Below, in pieces: positions 47,350 to 55,353 of a stretch of 64,000 nt of DNA. Origin of the DNA: JAISFI01 sp031553775 (GTDB taxonomy: Bacteria; Bacteroidota; Bacteroidia; Bacteroidales; Azobacteroidaceae). Every line of letters starts with the position of its first letter. Position 1 is the first letter of the stretch. The DNA lies in NCBI GenBank assembly GCA_031553775.1, contig JAVBLA010000009.1, positions 70,840-134,839 on the forward strand. The letters run 5' to 3'. Under the pieces are notes generated by a model. That model ran no database searches, was not told the origin of the DNA, and was given only the letters and a program-made list of their open reading frames with translations. Position numbers and translations under genes: made by a program.

Positions 47350-47426
47350 CGTCATTGCGAGAAGGAACGACGAAGCAATCTCCTGCTAATCGAGGTAGAT
47401 TGCTTCGCTCCCGCTCGCAACAACGA
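47350..47426. repeat. Imperfect palindromic repeat between GH85 and GH29 genes
   Basis: CGTCATTGCGAG...GAAGCAATCT on the left (47350-47382) faces AGATTGCTTCG...CTCGCAACAACG on the right (47396-47426), an imperfect inverted repeat of about 30 bp per arm with a 13-base loop. Palindromes with this CATTGCGAG/GAAGCAATCT core are widespread in bacterial genomes as non-coding mobile repeats. It creates a false upstream extension of the fucosidase frame. It might form a terminator-like or mRNA-protecting hairpin between the two genes. Confidence 0.8.
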
Positions 47427-47573
47427 AATTTTTCAACTTTTGATATGTCTCCTTTTTCACAAATACAACAGGGATCACTCATCCGACATAATAATTCTTC
47501 AATACCAGAATCACCAAAGTACATACCTGTAATAAAGGTAACGGTAATTCTCATTCTAAATCAGCTTACACAG

Positions 47574-49454
47574 ATGCAACCCATAAAAAAGTTTTTTTTT
47601 GTATTACTGATAGTCGTAATAGCCGCTTCGTCTGCTTGCAAAAAAACCATCACTCCTCCAAGTCCCTATGGACCTATCCCCTCTAAAGCACAACAGAACT
47701 GGCAGAAGATGGAATATTACATGTTTATCCATTTCGGACCCAATACGTTTACAGATGTGGAGTGGGGAGATGGCAACGAAGATCCTTCTATTTTCAATCC
47801 AACAGATTTAGACTGTCGTCAATGGGCATCTATCGCAAAATCCGCCGGAATGAAAGGTATCGTCATTACAGCCAAACATCATGATGGATTCTGCCTTTGG
47901 CCAAGTAAATACAGTACGCATACTGTAAGAGAAAGCCCATGGAAAGACGGTAAAGGAGATGTGCTGAAAGAACTTTCCGAAGCCTGCAGTGAATACAACC
48001 TGAAATTCGGGGTCTATCTTTCTCCCTGGGATCAAAATCATCCGAGTTATGGAACACCTGAATACAATCAGATATTTGCCAACACTTTAGAGGAAGTACT
48101 AACTAATTACGGGAGTGTTTTCGAACAATGGTTTGATGGTGCTAATGGAGAAGGCAGCGAAGGGAAGAAGCAAGTTTACGATTGGAATCTGTTTCATCAA
48201 ACAGTATATCGGCATCAACCTCAGGCGATTATTTTCAGTGATATTGGCCCGGGATGCCGGTGGGTCGGAAATGAAGAAGGTCATGTAGGCGAAACGAATT
48301 GGTCTCGTTTGAATATTTCCGGATTTGGTCCGGGAATAGATGCTCCTCCTTCAGACACATTGAATAAAGGAAATATCTATGGAGAAAATTGGGTACCCGC
48401 AGAAGTCAATACTTCTATCCGCCCCGGATGGTTTTTTAGCCCCTCCAGCAACGATAAGGTAAAATCAGTAGAACAGTTAGTCAATATCTATTATACTTCA
48501 GTAGGAAGAAACGGAAATCTTTTATTGAATGTGCCTCCCGACCGGAGGGGACGCATTCATCCTAACGATTCAACACGCCTGATGGAATTTAAACGGGTTC
48601 TGGATCAATCATTTCATCAAAACCTGTCTGCGGGAAATATTGTTGCAAGTACTGTTCGTGGAAAACTGGATCAATATTCGCCCCAAAATCTGTTAGATGG
48701 TAATTATGACACTTACTGGACAACTGACGATAAAGTAAAAACAGCATCTATTGAACTGGATTTAACAGGTATTCAAAAGTTTAACCGGATACTTTTGCAG
48801 GAATATATCCCTCTGGGACAACGTGTCGTTGCTTTCAATGTTGAATATTGGAATCAGAACAGACAGGAATGGTCTGTCATAACGGAGGCTTCCACGATCG
48901 GATACAAGCGGATACTTTGTTTTCCCTCTATTGAGACAAGTAAAATAAGAATCAATATAAAAGAGTCGCTTGCTTGTCCGGTAATTAATACATTGGAGAT
49001 CTACAATGCTCCCGATTTTTCTTCGGAACAAGGAAATAAAGAAAAAGTGCACGAGGGTTTATCCGTTGAAAAATGGACTGTCATATCGCCGGTTCAAGAA
49101 GATATAAAACAAATAATAGACGGAAATCTGGATACATATCTCACTATCCCTAAGAATCAAGCAGTGGTAATTGATTTAGGAGAAGAGACAATAATCAAGG
49201 GTTTTTTCTATATTCCTCTGAAAATAGTGGGTGAAGCAAATATTCTCCGGTACAATTTTTATGTCGGCCAGGACAATAAAACCTGGAGGCTGCTGAAGTC
49301 AAATGCTTTATTTCACAATGTGAGAAATAATCCGATACGACAAGATGTAGGGTTCGAAAACACAACAAAAGTTCGTTTTATAAAACTTCAAACGGTAGAA
49401 ACGGTTGACAATAATGAGAATTTCCAGATAGTAGAGTTGGGAATTATTAAATAA
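47574..49454 (+). CDS. Alpha-L-fucosidase, GH29 lipoprotein with two F5/8C domains
   Basis: 626 residues from ATG 47574 (MQPIKKFFFVLLIVV then lipobox SSAC); the frame runs open to ATG 47355 through a palindromic repeat, which is not coding. The GH29 barrel (about 30-345) shows EYYMFIHFGPNTFTD, KHHDGFCLWPS and QWFDGANG with the nucleophile Asp188. Two discoidin-like F5/8 type C modules follow (about 360-480 and 490-626), which may bind glycan. The two-module tail matches the partial fucosidase at the left edge. As last gene of the SusCD-GH85 locus it would remove fucose, such as core or antennary fucose, from N-glycans. Confidence 0.92.
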   Translation: MQPIKKFFFVLLIVVIAASSACKKTITPPSPYGPIPSKAQQNWQKMEYYMFIHFGPNTFTDVEWGDGNEDPSIFNPTDLDCRQWASIAKSAGMKGIVITAKHHDGFCLWPSKYSTHTVRESPWKDGKGDVLKELSEACSEYNLKFGVYLSPWDQNHPSYGTPEYNQIFANTLEEVLTNYGSVFEQWFDGANGEGSEGKKQVYDWNLFHQTVYRHQPQAIIFSDIGPGCRWVGNEEGHVGETNWSRLNISGFGPGIDAPPSDTLNKGNIYGENWVPAEVNTSIRPGWFFSPSSNDKVKSVEQLVNIYYTSVGRNGNLLLNVPPDRRGRIHPNDSTRLMEFKRVLDQSFHQNLSAGNIVASTVRGKLDQYSPQNLLDGNYDTYWTTDDKVKTASIELDLTGIQKFNRILLQEYIPLGQRVVAFNVEYWNQNRQEWSVITEASTIGYKRILCFPSIETSKIRINIKESLACPVINTLEIYNAPDFSSEQGNKEKVHEGLSVEKWTVISPVQEDIKQIIDGNLDTYLTIPKNQAVVIDLGEETIIKGFFYIPLKIVGEANILRYNFYVGQDNKTWRLLKSNALFHNVRNNPIRQDVGFENTTKVRFIKLQTVETVDNNENFQIVELGIIK

Positions 49455-49461
49455 CCCATCC

Positions 49462-50460
49462 CTATAATTTCAATTCAGACAGAGCTGTAGTTACACTTAA
49501 ATGAATAGAAGTAGCCGAAGGATGTATCTTGGAGATCCCGAGTCCTATATCAAATGCCTTAACGCGAATGCCGGCACCTCCGGAAAGTCCTCCCCAGCGG
49601 TTGCCCGTTTCCAGACTCATATCATACCCTGTTTTCGGATTATACCCCGCACCGATCCAGAAATTATCGGATAATAAAAACTCCGCCCCAAAAGACAAGT
49701 GTTTAAAGAAAGTCTTAAAAAAAGAATCCTCTTCTGTAGAACCCTCGGTTACAGAATCGAATTTCCATTGTGTTAAATGTAAAGCCGTTACGGAAAAACG
49801 AAGAGGAGCATGATTCAGGCGCTGCGTAATCCCGATCTGAATATCCCAGGGCAAAGGTTCGTATTCTTCATTATATGCTTTTACCTGCCTTCCTAAGTTT
49901 TTCCCTACCAAACCCGCAGAAAAATTCTTATCCGGATTATAGTAACTCAAACCAACATCCACAGCCAAACCGACAGAAGTATACTGATCTAATGCCGAAT
50001 ATATTACCTTGGCTGCCACACCTCCCCGTAAACGATCGGTCAAATCACGAGAAAAGAAAGCATTGAAACATAAATCTTTTGCAGAAAAATCTCCCAGTAC
50101 AACATTGTCTATAGTTGTCTCCTTGAATGCTCCATAATCCAGAAAATTCACTCCGATTCCCCACGCACTGCGCTCTCCCATCGATTTAGCGAAAACAACA
50201 TTTCCGGTCTGGATATCTGCCAGATAATTCGCATATCCCAGGTTCAGATCGAGATCCATTTCCGGTCCCAAAAAAGCAGGATTATGGAAGATTGTAGAAA
50301 CATCTCTTTCCACCAATGATACGTTTTCACCACCCAGTGCATCTATACGGGCAGATACAGGAAGATTGAGAAAATCAAAAACTCCGCTCGACTGCTGGGA
50401 AAAAGAAACATTCCAGCAACAGGCAACCAGTATCAATAAACAGATTTTTCTCATATACAT
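49462..50460 (-). CDS. porQ: Type IX secretion system protein PorQ
   Basis: About 332 residues from ATG 50460 (MYMRKICLLILVACCW then SFSQQ); ATG 50454 is equally good, and the frame is open a further 77 codons that do not look coding. The mature part begins SGVFDFLNLPVSARIDALGGENVS and DVSTIFHNPAFL, the PorQ/PorV signature, followed by outer-membrane barrel strands. PorQ belongs with PorU, PorV and PorZ to the outer-membrane attachment complex of the type IX system, which exports and processes proteins with C-terminal sorting tails. Five such cargo proteins are in this window. It converges on the fucosidase gene with a 7-bp gap. Confidence 0.86.
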   Translation of the reverse strand: MYMRKICLLILVACCWNVSFSQQSSGVFDFLNLPVSARIDALGGENVSLVERDVSTIFHNPAFLGPEMDLDLNLGYANYLADIQTGNVVFAKSMGERSAWGIGVNFLDYGAFKETTIDNVVLGDFSAKDLCFNAFFSRDLTDRLRGGVAAKVIYSALDQYTSVGLAVDVGLSYYNPDKNFSAGLVGKNLGRQVKAYNEEYEPLPWDIQIGITQRLNHAPLRFSVTALHLTQWKFDSVTEGSTEEDSFFKTFFKHLSFGAEFLLSDNFWIGAGYNPKTGYDMSLETGNRWGGLSGGAGIRVKAFDIGLGISKIHPSATSIHLSVTTALSELKL

Positions 50461-50534
50461 TTTACATTCACAACTTATACAACGCAAATATTCGCAAAAA
50501 AATATATTTCCAGTCAATAAAATTTTATTTTTCA

Positions 50535-50564
50535 TTTCAATCTCATGAAAATCGCTTACTTTTG
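50535..50564 (+). promoter_or_regulatory. Promoter of the TonB-family gene
   Basis: TTTC (50535-50538), 18-nt spacer, TACTTTTG (50557-50564). It covers the upstream ATG at 50545, so translation must start at ATG 50578, leaving a leader of only some 8 nt. Confidence 0.6.
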
Positions 50565-50577
50565 CCACATTGTAACA

Positions 50578-51258
50578 ATGGAAGTCAAGAAAACGTTCAA
50601 AGCAGATCTGGAAAGGAAGAGAATTTATTTTTTCCTTGCAGGATTTATTGTATCCGTTGTTCTCCTGATGATTGTTCTGGAATGGAAGCACAGAGAACAG
50701 GAAACACTCACCGCAGAAGATCTGGAAAATTTCATTACTTTAGACGAAGAAATAGAAATTGACAACCAGTCCTATGTTATTCCTGAAATTCACCTCTCTT
50801 CTCCTGATGTTTATATAGAAATTTATGATGTGGTAGACAACCGGGTCCCGGTAAAAATGCCTGAAATCATTCCCTGGGAAGACACCGAAGAGGAAATCAC
50901 ACAGGATATAATTTCCCTGAACCGGGATACTTCTGCTCTGGAAGAAATAATATATACGCAGGTAGATGAGATGCCCGAATTTCCAGGGGGCTACCAGGCT
51001 TTCATCCAATACCTGGCCAAACGAATCAGGTATCCGTCCAGTGCCGTAAGACAAAAAATCACAGGAAGAGTAATTTGTTCCTTCGTGATCGATAAAGAGG
51101 GGAAAGTTACACAACCGCAAATAGTACAGGGAAGCGAACCGATTATGGATATAGAAACCTTACGTGTGATAAGGAACATGCCCCAATGGAAACCGGGAAA
51201 GAATAAGGGAAAAGAAGTTCCGGTAAAGTTTGTGGTTCCTGTTTCCTTCAGAATGTAA
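50578..51258 (+). CDS. TonB-family energy transducer protein
   Basis: 226 residues from ATG 50578 (MEVKKTFKADLERKR); the ATG at 50545 lies inside the promoter. A charged start, one membrane helix (about 17-35, FFLAGFIVSVVLLMIVLEW), an acidic linker, then a TonB C-terminal domain (about 135-226) with MPEFPGGYQAFIQYLAKRI, GRVICSFVIDKEGKV and PQWKPGKNKGKEVPVKFVVPVSF. This links inner-membrane ExbB/ExbD to outer-membrane receptors; which receptor is unknown. No exbB or exbD is adjacent. Confidence 0.9.
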   Translation: MEVKKTFKADLERKRIYFFLAGFIVSVVLLMIVLEWKHREQETLTAEDLENFITLDEEIEIDNQSYVIPEIHLSSPDVYIEIYDVVDNRVPVKMPEIIPWEDTEEEITQDIISLNRDTSALEEIIYTQVDEMPEFPGGYQAFIQYLAKRIRYPSSAVRQKITGRVICSFVIDKEGKVTQPQIVQGSEPIMDIETLRVIRNMPQWKPGKNKGKEVPVKFVVPVSFRM

Positions 51259-51309
51259 AGTAAAAAAAATGGTACTGTATTTTCAATTTTCAATTAAAAT
51301 TATTTACAC

Positions 51310-52071
51310 ATGAAAGTCATCTCATACAACCTCAACGGCATACGTGCGGCCCTCAGCAAGGGCCTGGCCGAATGGATAGAAACAGAAGATCCGGATATCC
51401 TTTGTTTTCAGGAAACCAAAGCACAACCTGACCAGATAGACCGGATCCTGTTCGAAAGCATGGGTTATCACTGTCTGTTCAACTCGGCAGAGAAAAAAGG
51501 ATATAGTGGCGTTGCCGTTCTGAGCAAACAGATACCCGATCGTTATTCCTTCGGCATCGGGAATGAAACTTTCGACCGGGAAGGCCGGGTAATCCGGACC
51601 GATTTCGGCGATACCACGGTTGTTTGTGTATATATTCCTTCTGGTACTACCGGAGATATCCGTCAGGCTTTCAAGATGGAATTCCTGAAAGATTTTACGG
51701 ATTATCTTCAAAATTTACGCAAAGAACGTCCCAAACTCCTTATATGCGGTGATTTCAATATATGTCATAAACCCATTGATATCAACTATCCGGAAAGGCA
51801 TACCAATGTATCGGGTTTCCTGCCAGAAGAACGGGATTGGTTCGACCATTTCATCAAATCAGGCATGATAGATACTTTCCGGGAATTCAACCAGGAACCG
51901 AACCAATACAGTTGGTGGAGCTTCCGCTCAGGATCACGCGCTAAAAACCTCGGATGGAGAATCGATTACCACATTGTTACAGAAGAATTAAAGCCTTCTT
52001 TGTGCGGTGCCAAAATCATGCAGGAGGCCATGCATTCCGACCATTGTCCGGTATGCGCAGAACTCCGGTAA
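51310..52071 (+). CDS. xth: Exodeoxyribonuclease III
   Basis: 253 residues, normal for the family. It nicks DNA at abasic sites and removes 3' nucleotides and 3' blocks in base-excision repair. Motifs: SYNLNGIRAAL (metal site), CFQETK (Glu), LLICGDFNICH (Asp/Asn), and HSDHCPVCAEL (catalytic Asp-His). Short ATTGAAA-type heptads lie just upstream on the other strand. It stands between the TonB gene and the WXXGXW protein gene. Confidence 0.97.
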   Translation: MKVISYNLNGIRAALSKGLAEWIETEDPDILCFQETKAQPDQIDRILFESMGYHCLFNSAEKKGYSGVAVLSKQIPDRYSFGIGNETFDREGRVIRTDFGDTTVVCVYIPSGTTGDIRQAFKMEFLKDFTDYLQNLRKERPKLLICGDFNICHKPIDINYPERHTNVSGFLPEERDWFDHFIKSGMIDTFREFNQEPNQYSWWSFRSGSRAKNLGWRIDYHIVTEELKPSLCGAKIMQEAMHSDHCPVCAELR

Positions 52072-52180
52072 AGTAATAAAAGGATACATTAACAATTATT
52101 ACATGCGCTCTGTTAAACATTTATCAGGGTGGGTCGTCATATCTTTAAATCGTTTGTTGAACCCTTTAATAATAAATGAC

Positions 52181-53299
52181 ATGAAAACAAGAAGACTTTC
52201 CGTAGCTTTACTTGCGCTGGCCGCATTTTTCTGTTTGGAATCATCAGCACAGGTACATGTGGATGTCTCTGTATATGCCAGCATCCCATTAGCTCCTAAT
52301 TTTGTATTAACCATCGGTGCACAAAGAATAGCAGCTCCATCTCCCGATTATATCTGGATCGACGGTCATTGGGTATGGAATCCGTATTCCCGCTCCTATT
52401 CATGGATGCAGGGTTACTGGGCATATCCTCCTTATGCCGGAGCTTACTGGATCCCCGGATACTGGGAATACTCCCGGAGAGGCTATGTTTGGATGGATGC
52501 CTGCTGGATGCCCCGCCATTATCATATGAATTACGGTTATTACAAAGGACGTTATGATTATTTCGGACGGCCGGTTTATTACCACGAACCGGATCACCAT
52601 CACCACCATAAAGCATATGCGTACGGATATGATCATTCCCCGGATCACAGGGGAAAAGGATACTCCAGTTCTCCAAATTATAACAACTCTCCCTCCAGAA
52701 GGTCTTCGGATAACCATTCCCAGGGATTGAATAATAATAGACGTGACAATAACCGCGACTATAATAACAATAATAACAACCGTTCCCGTAATGACAGTGA
52801 CTACAGGAATAATAACACAAGAAGCTCTCAGGGTAATTCTTCCTCAAGAAACGACAACGTAAGCCGTTCTTCAGAATATTCCTCCGGGCAGTCAACCAGA
52901 AGTACAACTCCTACTGATAACAGGCGTGACGGATCCTCCTCCACTTCTACTACAAGAAGCAGCAGCGTGACTGTATCTGATAACAACATTGACAGAAGCT
53001 CTTCCGACAGATCTTCGTCCGTTAACAGAACTGCAACCAACAGATCATCTTCTGTAAACAATACCGAAAGAAGTTCTTCATCCGACAGGTCTTCTTCTGT
53101 AAACAGAACTGAGAGAAGCTCGTCCGACAGGTCATCTTCCTCAGTAAGCAGGGAAGCCAGCACCCGAAGCAACAATCCGGCCAGTGTTTCTAACAGCCGC
53201 CGGTCGTCAGGAAATGAAAGCATGAGTAATTCCAGCAACCGGAGTTCAAATACAACAAAAGTTTCGGGCGAAAGGAGCAGCAGGACAACACGATTATAA
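52181..53299 (+). CDS. Secreted WXXGXW-repeat protein with Ser/Arg/Asn-rich tail
   Basis: 372 residues from ATG 52181 (MKTRRLSVALLALAAFF, signal peptide ending near SSAQ). Residues about 55-120 hold aromatic repeats of the YXWXXGXW type (IDGHWVWNP, WMQGYWAYPP, WIPGYWEY, WMDACW), then a His-rich spot (HHHHH near 148). From about residue 165 to the end the protein is low complexity, mainly Ser, Arg, Asn and Thr, with repeated SSSDRSSSVNRT-like units, so it is probably disordered and strongly basic. Function unknown. A perfect terminator follows. The frame is open upstream into xth, but no signal there supports an earlier start. Confidence 0.78.
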   Translation: MKTRRLSVALLALAAFFCLESSAQVHVDVSVYASIPLAPNFVLTIGAQRIAAPSPDYIWIDGHWVWNPYSRSYSWMQGYWAYPPYAGAYWIPGYWEYSRRGYVWMDACWMPRHYHMNYGYYKGRYDYFGRPVYYHEPDHHHHHKAYAYGYDHSPDHRGKGYSSSPNYNNSPSRRSSDNHSQGLNNNRRDNNRDYNNNNNNRSRNDSDYRNNNTRSSQGNSSSRNDNVSRSSEYSSGQSTRSTTPTDNRRDGSSSTSTTRSSSVTVSDNNIDRSSSDRSSSVNRTATNRSSSVNNTERSSSSDRSSSVNRTERSSSDRSSSSVSREASTRSNNPASVSNSRRSSGNESMSNSSNRSSNTTKVSGERSSRTTRL

Positions 53300-53321
53300 A
53301 TAAGAAAAAAATAAGAGAATA

Positions 53322-53352
53322 AGTCGGGCGGGATTTCGCCCGGCTTTTTTTT
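53322..53352 (+). terminator. Rho-independent terminator after the WXXGXW gene
   Basis: Stem AGTCGGGCG (53322-53330) / CGCCCGGCT (53337-53345), one G-T pair, 6-base loop GGATTT, then eight T. Confidence 0.93.
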
Positions 53353-53368
53353 ATTCAAATTTATCCTG

Positions 53369-53376
53369 TACTTTTG
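53369..53376 (+). promoter_or_regulatory. -7 promoter box before the LTA-synthase-like gene
   Basis: TACTTTTG, an exact TAnnTTTG match, 20 bases before the TTG start at 53397. It sits just after the upstream terminator, so this gene is transcribed separately. Confidence 0.55.
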
Positions 53377-53396
53377 TATTAAAAATAATAAGCCTT

Positions 53397-55217
53397 TTGA
53401 AAAGTATTAACATTTTTATCCGTTGTTATCTGGCCTTTGTACTGGTATGCATTTCCCAGAAAATTTTGTTCCTGGTTTATCATTGGAATCTCTCTGTATC
53501 CGAAAATTTTATCGATTGCCTGAAAATATTGTGGAACGGAATAGCGATGGATTTGTCTGTTGCCGGTTATTTTACTGCATTACCTGCTCTCTTGATTTGG
53601 ATCGCAATTCCTTTCAATAACCGGGGAAAAATTTTCTCCCGTATTCTTCAGGTATATTTTGCATTGATAAGTTTTTTGGTTTCACTTATATTTATCGCTG
53701 ATGCAGAACTATATACATACTGGGGATTCCATCTGGACTCAACAATCTTCAACTATATAGCACACAAAGATGCTTTTTCCAGTATCTCAGCCACTAGAAT
53801 CGTTTTTTTGATACTTGGAATAGCGATATATGCCTGGCTGATATGCCTGTTATTAGACCATACCGTAGTTTCCGGATTCAGGAAGACACAGACTGCCAAC
53901 AGCCGCAAAAAAACTCAATTTCTTTTATTTCCGATACTTTTAGGATTATTGTTTATCCTTATCCGGGGAGGGATTACGACTTCAACCATGAATGTGGGCC
54001 GTGTATATTTCAGCAAAAGCATGTTCCTCAACCATGCAGCCGTCAACCCCTGCTTCAATTTATTCGCCTCTATGAACAAACCCCGGAACTTCAATGAACA
54101 ATATAGGTTCATGGACGACCGGCAAGCCGAAACGATCTGTCGACCAATGCTTAATCAACCTGCAACAGATACGACCCTGATGGTTTTGAATACAGACAAA
54201 CCCAATATCGTTATCATCATCCTGGAAAGTTTCGGAAAAAAGGTATTGGAGAACAAAGAAGTAACCCCGGAACTGAATCATTTAGCCGATGAAGGCATAT
54301 TATTTAATAACATGTACGCCAATAGTTTCCGCACAGATAGAGGCTTGGTTTCCATTTTGAGCGCCTATCCGGCACAGCCTACCATGTCTATCATTAAATA
54401 TCCGGAAAAAGCACAGCATCTCGAGTCCCTTCCGGCAACACTCTGTGAATCCGGTTATAAAAAAGCATCATTTCTATATGGAGGCGATGTGAATTTCGCT
54501 AATATCAAAACTTATCTGGTATCCTCTGGAATAGTAGACATTACAAAAGACTCCGACTTCCCGGTTACAGAACTTCTGAACAAATGGGGAGCACCGGATC
54601 ATGTTGCATTCAATCGCTTTTTAAAGAATATTGTTCATGAGAAATCGGAACCATATCTGAAAATTTTTCTTACGCTGAGTAGCCACGAACCATTCGACGT
54701 TCCCTCCCACAAATTTCAGGATCCGTATCTTAATTCCATAGCATACACCGATAGTTGTCTTGGAGTATTTATCGATTCTCTTAAACAGTCAAAGGCCTGG
54801 GAGGATATGTTACTGGTTCTTATTCCTGATCACGACATGAAATATCCCGACCACATACAGGCTTTTGAACCCGATCGTTTTGATATTTTCTCCATTTGGA
54901 CAGGAGGAGCAGTTGGAAAACCGATGAAAACAGACCTGCTCTGTTCACAAACAGACCTGGCAGCCACACTTCTCGGACAATTAAAAATAGATCATTCCAA
55001 ATTCATCTTCAGTAAAGATCTGTTTCAACCTTCATATCAACCCCATGCATTTTATGATTTTCCGGATGGATTCGGACTAATAACCAACCAGGGGAAAGTT
55101 GTATTCGATTGCAGTAGCAACACAATCCTAATCAAAGAAGGTGCATCTGCCGATTCTTTGTTGATGCAGGGGAAGGCGTATTTGCAGTACCTTTATGATG
55201 ACATTCAAAAGAAATAG
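53397..55217 (+). CDS. LTA synthase-like membrane protein (sulfatase/phosphatase fold)
   Basis: 606 residues starting at TTG 53397 (reads KSINIFIRCYLAF). Four or five membrane helices lie in residues 1-190, then a periplasmic alkaline-phosphatase-superfamily domain (about 260-560): NIVIIILESFGKKV (metal ligand Glu), NSFRTDRGLVS with the nucleophile Thr313, LSSHEPFDVP and LIPDHDM (metal ligands). Relatives are LtaS and phosphoglycerol or phosphoethanolamine transferases. Bacteroidota lack lipoteichoic acid, so it more likely adds a phospho-group to lipids or glycans in the envelope. The stop codon overlaps the start of the second heptad-repeat element. Confidence 0.88.
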   Translation: MKSINIFIRCYLAFVLVCISQKILFLVYHWNLSVSENFIDCLKILWNGIAMDLSVAGYFTALPALLIWIAIPFNNRGKIFSRILQVYFALISFLVSLIFIADAELYTYWGFHLDSTIFNYIAHKDAFSSISATRIVFLILGIAIYAWLICLLLDHTVVSGFRKTQTANSRKKTQFLLFPILLGLLFILIRGGITTSTMNVGRVYFSKSMFLNHAAVNPCFNLFASMNKPRNFNEQYRFMDDRQAETICRPMLNQPATDTTLMVLNTDKPNIVIIILESFGKKVLENKEVTPELNHLADEGILFNNMYANSFRTDRGLVSILSAYPAQPTMSIIKYPEKAQHLESLPATLCESGYKKASFLYGGDVNFANIKTYLVSSGIVDITKDSDFPVTELLNKWGAPDHVAFNRFLKNIVHEKSEPYLKIFLTLSSHEPFDVPSHKFQDPYLNSIAYTDSCLGVFIDSLKQSKAWEDMLLVLIPDHDMKYPDHIQAFEPDRFDIFSIWTGGAVGKPMKTDLLCSQTDLAATLLGQLKIDHSKFIFSKDLFQPSYQPHAFYDFPDGFGLITNQGKVVFDCSSNTILIKEGASADSLLMQGKAYLQYLYDDIQKK

Positions 55218-55346
55218 TTAAGAGTTAAGAGTTAAGAGTTGGGATTCTTCGAATCCTTGAATGAAGTTCATCTTTGATTGTTTTTTAGAATAAAGAACTA
55301 CTTTTCCGGACTTCAAAATCAATTCTTAACTATTAATTCTTAACTA
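55216..55346. repeat. Heptad-based inverted-repeat element, copy 2
   Basis: Same design as the element at 7326-7474: left arm of three AGTTAAG units plus AGTT, hairpin GGATTC-TTC-GAATCC (55242-55256), interior AAAGAACTACTTTTCCGGA (55292-55310), and a right arm with TTAACTATTAATTCTTAACTA complementary to the left. It overlaps the stop codon of the LTA-synthase-like gene and ends 8 bp from the stop of der, again between convergent genes. Confidence 0.8.
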
Positions 55347-55353
55347 TTTTCAT

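Noticed and set aside
47355..47573. N-terminal extension of the fucosidase (73 codons)
   Set aside because: It is translated from a palindromic repeat; the lipoprotein signal begins at ATG 47574.
52828..53358. 176-codon Leu/Glu/Asp-rich frame on the minus strand
   Set aside because: It is the shadow of the Ser/Arg-rich tail of the WXXGXW protein, produced by biased codons, and it runs through the terminator.
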